Of a DNA stretch of 5,822 nt, positions 1 to 5,784 are shown one piece after another. Below the pieces are notes generated by a model. The model was not told the origin of the DNA and searched no databases. It worked only from the letters and a program-made list of their open reading frames with translations. The stretch covers positions 1 through 5,822 of the forward strand of contig JAXDBV010000209.1 of assembly GCA_034678415.1 (NCBI GenBank), read 5' to 3'. A program made the translations under genes and the position numbers. The stretch is from JAXDBV01 sp034678415. Its GTDB lineage: Bacteria > Bacteroidota > Bacteroidia > Bacteroidales > VadinHA17. Each line of letters begins with the position of its first letter. Position 1 is the stretch's first letter.

Positions 1-464
1 AACAGGGCTTTCTCATCGTTTTGTGTGGCATCCCCTTTGACCTCCACTCGGCCCGGACTGATTGAGTCGGATATCCCGGAATACAGGGCATACGCCACCG
101 GTTGGATGCGTTTCGTCTCAGAAACAGTATAAGAGCTCCCTCCCGAGGGATCCAGTTCCACTTTGAGGTAATGGGCTCCGTTGCTCCAGTCGATGCCGGA
201 AAAACTGCCACTCATCACGTTGCCGCTCCCGATGACAAGGGTCACCAGTCCCTGGCTGTCAGTGTTCAGGTCGTGGGTCTCACTGTATTCCACGGTACCC
301 GTGGTGCTCCCCTGCAGGATACTGAACCGGAACCCGACATTCTGATTGGACAAAACGGTGCCGCCGGCATTGCGTACCACCGCCTGGTAACTGAATCCCT
401 GCGGAATTACAGGGACAGTCAACAGATATAATACAACCGACAAAAGAAATGATCGCGTTTTCAT
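1..464 (-). CDS. Secreted Bacteroidota surface/adhesin-like protein, N-terminal part (3' end outside window)
   Basis: The reading frame opens at the ATG at 464 and stays open for 154 codons to the left edge, so the C-terminus is missing. Residues 1-22 form a signal peptide: K/R at 3-4, a hydrophobic core LLSVVLYLLTVPVI, then PQ. The mature protein begins with GFSYQAVVRN (23-32), followed by a beta-rich stretch with FRFSILQGSTTGTVEYSET (46-63), IDWSNGAHYLKVELD (91-105) and QPVAYALYSG (121-130). From memory, this region starts many long secreted Bacteroidota proteins, where it precedes variable repeats or a type IX secretion tail. That is family knowledge, not something visible here. The residues after it (VEVKGDATQNDEKAL) look like the start of the next domain. 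The start was chosen because it gives a clean signal peptide and lies about 20 nt after a candidate promoter. No Shine-Dalgarno is seen. Function is unknown; an extracytoplasmic structural or adhesive role is an inference. Confidence 0.85.
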   Translation of the reverse strand, partial: MKTRSFLLSVVLYLLTVPVIPQGFSYQAVVRNAGGTVLSNQNVGFRFSILQGSTTGTVEYSETHDLNTDSQGLVTLVIGSGNVMSGSFSGIDWSNGAHYLKVELDPSGGSSYTVSETKRIQPVAYALYSGISDSISPGRVEVKGDATQNDEKAL

Positions 465-491
465 GGGGGTATGATTTATGTAATTTGCAAG

Positions 492-523
492 AAAAGTTAC
501 ATATTTCTTCCCTCAAAATCAAT
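492..523 (-). promoter_or_regulatory. Putative Bacteroidota-type promoter for the secreted protein gene
   Basis: Read on the minus strand, ATTG (523-520) is followed after exactly 20 bases by TAACTTTT (499-492). This resembles the Bacteroidota consensus TTTG-N19-21-TAnnTTTG with one mismatch in each box. The start of transcription would fall near 485, giving a leader of about 20 nt before the ATG at 464. The -33 box starts one base beyond the T-run of the upstream terminator, which supports a separate transcription unit. The motif is short, so chance matches are possible. Confidence 0.4.
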
Positions 524-524
524 A

Positions 525-555
525 AAAAAGGCTGAAAGTGATCTTCAGCCTTTTT
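525..555 (-). terminator. Intrinsic terminator after the DUF4382 lipoprotein gene
   Basis: A perfect 12-bp inverted repeat (AAAAAGGCTGAA at 525-536 and TTCAGCCTTTTT at 544-555) surrounds a 7-nt loop. On the minus strand the GC core GGCTGAA/TTCAGCC is followed by six T's (529-524). It lies 104 bp beyond the lipoprotein stop codon. The A/T flanks are symmetrical, so it could also stop plus-strand transcripts. Confidence 0.85.
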
Positions 556-659
556 CCAACACGATTTATCGTTCCCTGTTTTATGATATAATCCAGCTTC
601 TTTTACCTGACAATTTTATTTAATATGACTATCTCATTTTCAATATTCTACGCCGGGAT

Positions 660-1502
660 CTATTCCGGGGGAAGAACAAAATTGAGGACGGTATTGTTCC
701 CTTCGATCACATTTAATCCGTTGTACTCCACGGTATCATAGCCTTCTTTATTGGCATAGACAGAGTAGGTTCCCGAAGGAATACCCAGGAAAGCGTAGTA
801 ACCCAGGGTGTCGGTATAGGCGGTAGCCACGACGGTATCCTGCATGACCCACACTTTGGCATTCACTATTTTCACATCGGCAGTATCTTTCACCATTCCT
901 TCGATGCTTCCGGCTGTTGACAGGTTGGCTGCCCGGATAACCGGTTTGAAAATAAAGCCTTTCATGGTTTCCGGATGATTCAGGTTACCGCGGATCTCAA
1001 ATGATCCGGAAAGATCGAAATCAAGCAGCAGTTCAGATGTCAGACCTCCTTCCACCCGAAGGGCAGGCTCAATGAATATTTTAATCCCTGTCTGTTTGCC
1101 GCTGGGAACTTTCACATTAAAAGGCAGCGTGTAATCCTTCACGGTGAGGCTGGCCTGGTCAACATACAGGCGGACCAGGTCGTACTCCCCTGCCGGAACT
1201 TCAAGGTTAACCAGCTCTTCTGTAACACCGTTCCTGAGTTCCAGAAGATCAAAGATGAGGGTGTCCTCCAGCAGGACCATAAACGGATTGCCATCGGGTA
1301 TGCCATCTCCCGTCCTCCTGACCTCTATTTTTGTAATGGTGACTGTAGCCGATTCTACCAGGTTGACATCAAAAGGACCATCGGTAATATTGATAATCAG
1401 CTTGCCTTTGCCGCCGATATTGTCATCTTGAAGGGATTTATCACAACCTGACAGGAATATCAGGAAAACGAATGTAAGCAGGATTGAAAGTGTTTGTCTC
1501 AT
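660..1502 (-). CDS. Lipoprotein with DUF4382 and carboxypeptidase-regulatory-like domains
   Basis: This is a 280-residue lipoprotein. The signal peptide (1-19) ends in a lipobox, LSGC, with the acylated cysteine at position 20. The next residues, DKSLQDD, are acidic, loosely like the surface-export tag of Bacteroidota lipoproteins, so exposure outside the cell is possible. Residues about 34-190 (GKLIINITDGPFDV, then VTITKIEVRR, then LRNGVTEELVNLEVPAGEYDLVRLYVDQA) match the pattern of DUF4382, a beta-rich domain of unknown function common in Bacteroidota lipoproteins. Residues about 198-278 (GSIEGMVKD, VVATAYTDTLGYYAFLGIPSGTYSVYANKEGY) form an Ig-like carboxypeptidase-regulatory fold (CarboxypepD_reg/PF13620 type). 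The length is normal for such two-domain proteins. It ends at TAG, 104 bp before a strong terminator, and appears monocistronic. Domain calls are from sequence pattern alone; no enzymatic residues are evident. A structural or carbohydrate-binding role is a guess. Confidence 0.9.
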   Translation of the reverse strand: MRQTLSILLTFVFLIFLSGCDKSLQDDNIGGKGKLIINITDGPFDVNLVESATVTITKIEVRRTGDGIPDGNPFMVLLEDTLIFDLLELRNGVTEELVNLEVPAGEYDLVRLYVDQASLTVKDYTLPFNVKVPSGKQTGIKIFIEPALRVEGGLTSELLLDFDLSGSFEIRGNLNHPETMKGFIFKPVIRAANLSTAGSIEGMVKDTADVKIVNAKVWVMQDTVVATAYTDTLGYYAFLGIPSGTYSVYANKEGYDTVEYNGLNVIEGNNTVLNFVLPPE

Positions 1503-2160
1503 GGTTCTTGATTTTAAATATCAAATAAATTATCTGATTCATAATACTTTAGGCGACGTTCTTTCACTGAAATATCCTGTTCCGCAACTCCTGCTGATTT
1601 CTGTAACCTTGAACGAAACAGGCACCAAGAACATAACACCTCATTTTCAAATTACGTATTTTGACGTCCGGGAAGTCCAAAAGGTTGTAATGTCTAATAA
1701 AAATAATTTCGTTGAGATTAGATTTAATGAATTTTACAGCGCCAAGCATTCCCTGATACACCCTGCAATATGTCTTTGTAAAAAGTATAGCAAGGCATTC
1801 GTCTGGCATACATAAAATCATCATCGAATGTTTTTCTTGTTTAATACTGTTCTTTATGACAGGGGTTATCCGGATTGCGGATCAGAATAGAGATTAAACC
1901 ATCCAGGGAACAGGATTCACCTGACTTACGGAAGGGCCCCTGATCATCCAATAGAATGATGAAGAGTGCTATTAATGATTTTCAGTGATACCTGGGATAG
2001 CAGGAAGGAAAACTGAATAATGTATACCGATCTTTTAACCGGCTCATGTATCGATCACTTCCTGTGTGACTACGACAGGAAAATCCCGTTCTAAGATAAA
2101 TATCATAGCAGGACGTGCGGTTGTATGTCTGCAGACAGCGCCGGAATGAACGCTGCCAGG
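1503..2160. other. 658-bp intergenic region with no convincing gene
   Basis: This gap lies between the lipoprotein start and the GNAT gene stop. The part up to about 1850 is A/T-rich. Open frames of 60 to 104 codons occur on both strands but overlap each other, show no recognisable motif and have an odd composition (several cysteines, few glycines). Small inverted repeats are visible: a 7-bp stem ttcctgt/acaggaa at 2059-2065 and 2075-2081 with a 9-nt loop, a 7-bp stem at 2134-2140/2151-2157 with one G-U pair on the minus strand, and the 12-base palindrome TGTCTGCAGACA at 2126-2137. None has a T-run, so I do not call a terminator for the GNAT gene. The lipoprotein promoter should lie here, but I found no good -33/-7 pair. 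Confidence 0.6.
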
Positions 2161-3291
2161 TCAAACCAGGGATTTGAAGTACACCCGGTTTCTTTTGTAT
2201 TGGTTGGCGTCATAATACCGCCAGAAATTCTGCACCCTCTGGTTCTCTTCCAGTTCCCCGTTTGATTCAGCATATTTTATTCCTTTCCTGATACAGATAC
2301 CGGTCAAGTCTGTCATAAAAACGGAATTTACCCCTTTATTCTGGTAGTCGGGATGTACGGCCACCAGCATAATGTCAATCTTTTCGGGGTTCCTGAACGC
2401 CCGGACAAAATGCCTGAACCCGAATGGATAGAGATGGCCGCGTGCTTTCCGGAAAGCCCTTGACAAGGAAGGTATGGATACCTGGAATCCGACCAGGCGG
2501 TCATTTTCATCCAGCACGGCGGTGACATAATCGGGGAAAAGAAATGGGCCATACTTCTTCAGGTAGTAATCAATCTGCTTTTCGGTGAGAGGGATAAACC
2601 CAAACAGAGGCCTGTAAGCGGCATTGATCACTTCAAACACCGGCCGGCCATACAGCAGCATTTCCTTCTTAGTTTTTACCTCCAGTGTTCTGAGGTGGTA
2701 CCGTTCGAGGATCAGGTTACGGAGCTTCACGGCTTTCTCCGGTACCTCCGAAGGGACCTTAACGAGGTATTCCACATAGTCGACCTGTTTGGCATATCCG
2801 TGTTTCTCAATGTGTTCAGGATAGTACGGGTAATTATAGACCGATGAAAAGGTTGGCAGGTCATCAAAACCCTTGACCACTATCCCCTGCCGTTCGAACG
2901 TGGAGAATCCCATGGGCCCGGTAATACCGTCCATCCCTTTGTTTCTCGCCCATGTCTCAACTGAATGAAGAAGCTGTTTTGACACTACTTCATCATCGAT
3001 AAAATCAAACCAGCAAAACCGTGCCCATTTTTTCTCCCATCGTTCAATGAAGCGGTTGTTGATTATTCCTGCAATCCTGCCCACAATCCTGTCGTTTTTT
3101 AACGCCAGATAATACACAGCCTCGCAATGCTCAAAAGCCCGATTTCTGTCTTTCCGCAGGGTATCGAGCTCTCCACTGATCAGGGGAGGAATCCAGAACG
3201 GACTGTTTTTATAGAGACGGAAAGGGAAACGGACAAATTTTTTCAGGTCCCTGAGATTCTTTACCTCACGGATTTCCAATGATTCGTTCAT
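2161..3291 (-). CDS. GNAT-superfamily protein with two acetyltransferase-like halves
   Basis: A 376-residue cytoplasmic protein without signal peptide or membrane segment. It opens with an N-terminal signature, FPFRLYKNSPFWIPPL (22-37), typical of a family of long GNAT-like proteins that I associate with E. coli YghO; that link is from memory. The N-terminal half (about 55-180) looks GNAT-like: VYYLALKNDRIVGRIAGIIN (59-78), WFDFIDDEVVSKQLL (94-108), then WARNKGMDGITGPMGF (114-129). The C-terminal half (about 210-376) carries a clearer acetyl-CoA-binding region: IMLVAVHPDYQNKGVN (307-322), a variant of the Q/R-x-x-G-x-G/A loop where the last glycine is N, followed by AESNGELEENQRVQNFW (341-357). 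The substrate cannot be told from the sequence; amine or protein acyl transfer is the family expectation. The start is the first ATG before the conserved signature. It lies 104 bp downstream of the AbfD-like gene with no terminator between, so co-transcription is possible. Confidence 0.85.
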   Translation of the reverse strand: MNESLEIREVKNLRDLKKFVRFPFRLYKNSPFWIPPLISGELDTLRKDRNRAFEHCEAVYYLALKNDRIVGRIAGIINNRFIERWEKKWARFCWFDFIDDEVVSKQLLHSVETWARNKGMDGITGPMGFSTFERQGIVVKGFDDLPTFSSVYNYPYYPEHIEKHGYAKQVDYVEYLVKVPSEVPEKAVKLRNLILERYHLRTLEVKTKKEMLLYGRPVFEVINAAYRPLFGFIPLTEKQIDYYLKKYGPFLFPDYVTAVLDENDRLVGFQVSIPSLSRAFRKARGHLYPFGFRHFVRAFRNPEKIDIMLVAVHPDYQNKGVNSVFMTDLTGICIRKGIKYAESNGELEENQRVQNFWRYYDANQYKRNRVYFKSLV

Positions 3292-3395
3292 AAAAAGAAA
3301 TATTTATAGTACTTCATACCCGTGCTTCCAAAAAAAGTAAACAGCGATGGACTGATCACCGGAACCTCAGTTGAATGAACAGGGCAGGAACCACA

Positions 3396-4868
3396 TCAGT
3401 CCCTCTCCCGGCTCATTTTCTGGATTTGATTCCTGCATTCGTTCATGGCCCTGAGGCTGTTGCCATAAATGGCGACCTTTTCAGCCTCCTTGTTTCCCCC
3501 GCCGTGCTTGGATCCGAATTGCAATAGTCCGCCTTCATTCGATGCCACCATTACCCTGATGAGCTCATTGAGAGCATATTGATCTTCAATGGATATTCCT
3601 TTCTTTCTTGACAACAGCTTTTTTATTTGTTGCCTGTACTTTGGATCGTTGAGCAGTTCCTCATGAGGCATATTGGCCGGAAGGTTCCCGGCCATGTCCT
3701 GAAGAATGCTGATGGCATGATGGAAGGATTCGCTGGCGACGAATTTCCCCATATTGGCATAGACGGCATCCGGTAATACTGTACCGCATTCTTCCTCCTG
3801 AGCATCATTGATGGCAGCCTTGGCCATTCCTTTAACCATGATCGAGGTTTTGTAGATCTCGAATGTTTTTTCCGAATTATTGCTCAGGAAATATTCTCCT
3901 CGCGTGCCGTTGTATTCGGAAATGAGCATGGCTGCACCCGTCATCAACTCGTAAACCGCCGGCTTGCAGGCACAATAAGCAAAACGGTGAAGGGTGGCAA
4001 AAAGGTTGGCATAAACGGCTGCAAATTTATATTCACCACAAAGGAACACCCGTTCATGCGGCACAAAGACATTACTAAACACGATCATACCCTCCTTGTT
4101 AAGATACTTTCTCCCGTGGGTCGGACTGTATTGTCCCCTGAGGGAGTGGACCTCAGGACCCAGGAGGTAGAGTTCCACCCCTTCGGTATCCGTCGGGATG
4201 GCAAAGGATACGGCGCATGCTTTTTCACTCTCGGGAAACTGAAGCCCCGGAAGGACAATGATCTCCTCAGAGTAGATGCTCATGGTAATGGGTGATTTAA
4301 CCCCGCTCACATAAATACCCTCATCGGTTTCTTTCACAATATGCATATAGCTGTCCGGTTCTTCCTGCATTGAGGGAAGGAGACTTCTGTCACCCTTGGC
4401 ATCTGTAATAGCACCGCAGGGGGCAATATCATGGTCCTGGATATATTGCAGGTATTTCAGGAACCTTTCATGGTACCTGGTCTTAAAACCTGTACTCTTA
4501 TCCACCCTGTATGTGCCGCTGAATAAGGCATGCAACGCATCAGACCCGACACAACGCTGGGCACAGAATAATTCCTTTGCCAGGGTATGAATCATGCGCT
4601 GTTTCTTCCTGAGATCATCCTGGTTCCGGGGTATATGATTAAACCGGTTAATAACCTTGCCGGTGTAAGGAGATGTTATGGTCATGAAATCCTTGTACTT
4701 TTCATTCCTGGCATATTCATAGCTTAATCCTATGACATTCATCCCTTTCCGGATATCCTCGTCTTCGTAAGGATTGCTCAGAAGCGTATCTTTTACGATA
4801 TGAGGATTCATTTTTTTTAACGCCTCACGATATTCTTCCGGCGTTTTGAGCACTTCAGGAGTTTCCAT
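3396..4868 (-). CDS. AbfD-like 4-hydroxybutyryl-CoA dehydratase/vinylacetyl-CoA isomerase family protein
   Basis: A 490-residue protein, the same length as Clostridium aminobutyricum AbfD, whose family belongs to the HpaB-type flavoproteins. AbfD uses FAD and a [4Fe-4S] cluster to dehydrate 4-hydroxybutyryl-CoA to crotonyl-CoA. By recalled alignment, all four cluster ligands are present: C102 and C106 in FCAQRC (AbfD C99, C103), H294 and C301 in HRFAYCACK (H292, C299). Also kept are Q104, T195, E259, Y298 and K302 (Q101, T190, E257, Y296, K300). Other family blocks are GAITDAKGDR (152-161), EEIIVLP (201-207), AVSFAIPTDTEG (219-230) and NVFVPHERVFLC (266-277). The C-terminal block differs: GSKHGGGN (452-459) stands where I recall ESMHGAGS, so the glutamate (E455) appears to be lost. 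No CoA-transferase or 4-hydroxybutyrate dehydrogenase gene lies beside it. It could therefore act on a different acyl-CoA. The family is certain; the substrate is not. Such enzymes are oxygen-sensitive, which suggests an anaerobe. Confidence 0.88.
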   Translation of the reverse strand: METPEVLKTPEEYREALKKMNPHIVKDTLLSNPYEDEDIRKGMNVIGLSYEYARNEKYKDFMTITSPYTGKVINRFNHIPRNQDDLRKKQRMIHTLAKELFCAQRCVGSDALHALFSGTYRVDKSTGFKTRYHERFLKYLQYIQDHDIAPCGAITDAKGDRSLLPSMQEEPDSYMHIVKETDEGIYVSGVKSPITMSIYSEEIIVLPGLQFPESEKACAVSFAIPTDTEGVELYLLGPEVHSLRGQYSPTHGRKYLNKEGMIVFSNVFVPHERVFLCGEYKFAAVYANLFATLHRFAYCACKPAVYELMTGAAMLISEYNGTRGEYFLSNNSEKTFEIYKTSIMVKGMAKAAINDAQEEECGTVLPDAVYANMGKFVASESFHHAISILQDMAGNLPANMPHEELLNDPKYRQQIKKLLSRKKGISIEDQYALNELIRVMVASNEGGLLQFGSKHGGGNKEAEKVAIYGNSLRAMNECRNQIQKMSRERD

Positions 4869-5432
4869 GTTGTTTCAGCAGTATTAATGATTGTGTTATT
4901 ACCGTAAAATTTACAGGTGGTTAATGGCCGGTGATTCCGGTATTATGTATCATTCATTGGAAGGTAAGAAAGGTAAATCAGCTTACTCTTGTTTCCCGGC
5001 TAAAAATAAGGAAATTAAATAAAATATAAGAATCAGGCAACTGCTTTTTAAACATGAATGAGATATATTTTGACCAAACACCGTTTTTTTTATTCAACAG
5101 CTAATGATAAATGATTGCTACCCGGGAATGACTTTGTATGTAATATGCTTACCCAGACATGATTTTCACATTCTAACATAGATCCATCGGGGAAAAACGT
5201 CCCGTAACGGGCGCATCATCCGGTGAATCCCAAAGCGGCTTTGCCATCATTCGGTTTCCTGTTCCGGAAGCCAAACACCCGTTCATCCCGCCCGGGTTAA
5301 TCCGGGGACCATGCGTGCACCGGCTGGCAAAATAAACGTATTATGACCGGAGATGCCGTGTCAGGCAGAAAAAGAAGGACATAGAAACCGGGAAAATGAA
5401 TATTTACCAATTCTTTACCGTATTTTATTTCT
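4869..5432. other. 564-bp intergenic region without a recognised gene
   Basis: This lies between the AbfD-like start and the tRNA-like array. No open frame here looks like a gene. The part from 4869 to about 5180 is A/T-rich and should contain the AbfD-like gene's promoter, but I could not find a convincing -33/-7 pair. The part from about 5180 to 5340 is more GC-rich and holds short inverted repeats: CCCG/CGGG at 5201-5211, followed on the minus strand by five T's (5197-5193), CAAAGC/GCTTTG near 5230-5242, and GGTTTCC/GGAAGCC near 5254-5274. The first could be a weak terminator for transcripts coming from the RNA array, but its stem is only four pairs. Confidence 0.5.
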
Positions 5433-5452
5433 TGGTGTCCGTAACAGGACCC

Positions 5453-5490
5453 GGATCCCGGATTACCGCAAACCAGCTCGGAGAACTTGC
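5453..5490 (-). repeat. Direct repeat unit, copy B (T-loop insert module)
   Basis: These 38 bases match 5785-5822 at 36 positions; the differences are at 5467 and 5469 (C here, T at 5799 and 5801). The offset is 332 bp. The right-hand copy is cut by the window edge, so the true repeat may be longer. It marks the shared 3' part of the T-loop insert. Confidence 0.9.
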
Positions 5491-5520
5491 CTATCTACTC
5501 GCAATTCTAAGCTCTCCGGG
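5456..5520 (-). other. Structured insert in the T loop of copy B
   Basis: About 65 nt separate T54 (5521) from the T-loop sequence of copy B. The ends pair as CCCGGA (5520-5515) with TCCGGG (5462-5457), extended by T5521-A5456. Inside, CGGAGAGCTT (5518-5509) can pair with AAGTTCTCCG (5488-5479), ten pairs with one G-U on the minus strand and a C-A mismatch on the plus strand. This favours a minus-strand RNA. The two helices compete for three bases. A/G changes between the copies lie in the unpaired stretch AGCTGGTTTGCGGTAA (5478-5463). Confidence 0.55.
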
Positions 5521-5567
5521 ACCTGCACATCCTTACGAACACTAGTCCCTGAAACTAGCGCGTCTAC

Positions 5568-5643
5568 TCACGAAAATTCCCGTTCGCCTGTGCCGAACGG
5601 CTTAATTTTCGCAGATGCCCGTTAAGCCTCGGCTTTAACGGCA
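5568..5643 (-). other. Two-hairpin insert in the D loop of copy B
   Basis: A 76-nt insert separates AATCG (5648-5644) from GTAGAC (5567-5562), where a normal tRNA-Leu reads AATCGGTAGAC or close to it. It consists almost entirely of two hairpins. The first (5643-5616) pairs TGCC/GGCA, GTTAA/TTAAC and GCC/GGC with single-base bulges. The second (5611-5571) pairs CGAAAATT/AATTTTCG perfectly, then CCGTTCG/CGAACGG, with a 7-nt loop at 5593-5587. Only four and three bases of linker remain. Confidence 0.6.
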
Positions 5644-5688
5644 CGATTCCGCCACCCGTGGTTTCGCCCGTCACAAATTCATATAAAC

Positions 5689-5717
5689 AAAAGAGCCGGT
5701 ACATTGACCGGCTCCTT
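5689..5717 (-). terminator. Intrinsic terminator of the right-hand tRNA-Leu-like gene (copy A)
   Basis: On the minus strand, GAGCCGGT (5714-5707) and ACCGGCTC (5700-5693) form a perfect 8-bp GC-rich stem around a 6-nt loop. It can be extended by G-U and two A-T pairs, and it runs into TTTT (5692-5689). It begins only 4 nt after the encoded ACA end of copy A, a normal tRNA-terminator arrangement. It separates copy A from copy B, so B would need its own promoter or read-through. Confidence 0.88.
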
Positions 5718-5745
5718 AACTGTGCCCAGGACAGGACTCGAATCC

Positions 5746-5783
5746 CGTGGTCCCTGATCTGCACAGCAGATCATGGAACCACG
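5746..5783 (-). other. Long stem-loop inside copy A
   Basis: On the minus strand CGTGGTTCC (5783-5775) pairs with GGGACCACG (5754-5746) and TGATCTGC (5773-5766) with GCAGATCA (5762-5755). There is one bulged A and a 3-nt loop TGT. That makes 17 pairs. One pair is G-U on the minus strand but C-A on the plus strand, which supports a minus-strand RNA. Outside it, GGATCC (5790-5785) could also pair with GGATTC (5745-5740), which would cover part of the T loop. Copy B lacks this hairpin. Confidence 0.8.
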
Positions 5784-5784
5784 A

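Larger units (their letters stand above)
5433..5661 (-). tRNA. tRNA-Leu(CAG)-like gene (copy B) with inserts in D loop and T loop; acceptor stem not paired
   Basis: Read on the minus strand, this follows the order of a bacterial tRNA-Leu. A possible 5' acceptor strand CCACGGG (5661-5655) is followed by TG and the D-arm strand GCGG (5652-5649), then AATCG. A 76-nt insert comes next. GTAGACGC resumes at 5567, then the anticodon arm CTAGT-TTCAGGG-ACTAG (5558-5542) with anticodon CAG at 5551-5549. After that are the variable arm GTTCGTAAGGAT (5540-5529) and the T-stem strand GCAGG (5526-5522). A second insert of about 65 nt follows, then the T-loop-like TCCGGGT (5455-5449) and T-stem strand CCTGT (5448-5444). 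The end TACGGAC-A-CCA (5443-5433) would encode CCA. T and anticodon stems pair fully (one G-U in the T stem). The acceptor strands do not pair: CCACGGG needs CCCGTGG. So it may be a decayed copy or a tRNA-derived RNA with a different job rather than a charged tRNA. No terminator follows it. Confidence 0.55.

Noticed and set aside
280..522. Minus-strand frame of 80 codons overlapping the secreted protein start
   Set aside because: It is in another frame than the signal peptide and GFSYQAVVRN region, and begins inside the promoter.
1501..1824. Overlapping open frames on both strands upstream of the lipoprotein gene
   Set aside because: They overlap each other in an A/T-rich gap, have no signal peptide or domain motif, and show unusual composition.
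1982..2164. Minus-strand frame of 60 codons overlapping the GNAT stop
   Set aside because: Rich in R, S, Y and C with no motif. It looks like chance reading of a structured intergenic stretch.
3987..4295. Plus-strand frame of 102 codons inside the AbfD-like gene
   Set aside because: It is antisense to a well-supported gene with conserved cluster ligands.
5193..5211. Terminator for the RNA array
   Set aside because: The stem has only four pairs (CCCG/CGGG) with a 3-nt loop, and it lies more than 200 bp beyond copy B, so I do not annotate it as a feature.
5396..5542. Short plus-strand peptide with a segment repeated at 5772-5822 (GSRITxNQLGELA)
   Set aside because: The repeated peptide is simply the translation of the repeated RNA module. 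The pairings on the minus strand explain the conservation better, and the frame ends inside the anticodon arm.
5353..5625. Plus-strand frame of 90 codons across the RNA array
   Set aside because: It runs antisense through the tRNA-Leu-like core and both inserts, and its sequence has no recognisable protein motif.
5456..5643. Group I intron in a tRNA-Leu gene
   Set aside because: The inserts are 65 and 76 nt, too short for a group I intron, and lie outside the anticodon loop. The GTTTCAGGGACTAG stretch that resembles a group I R element is the anticodon arm itself, and no matching S element follows.
5564..5764. Minus-strand frame of 66 codons
   Set aside because: It spans the D-loop insert hairpins, the copy A terminator and the copy A 3' end, so it is a shadow of RNA genes.
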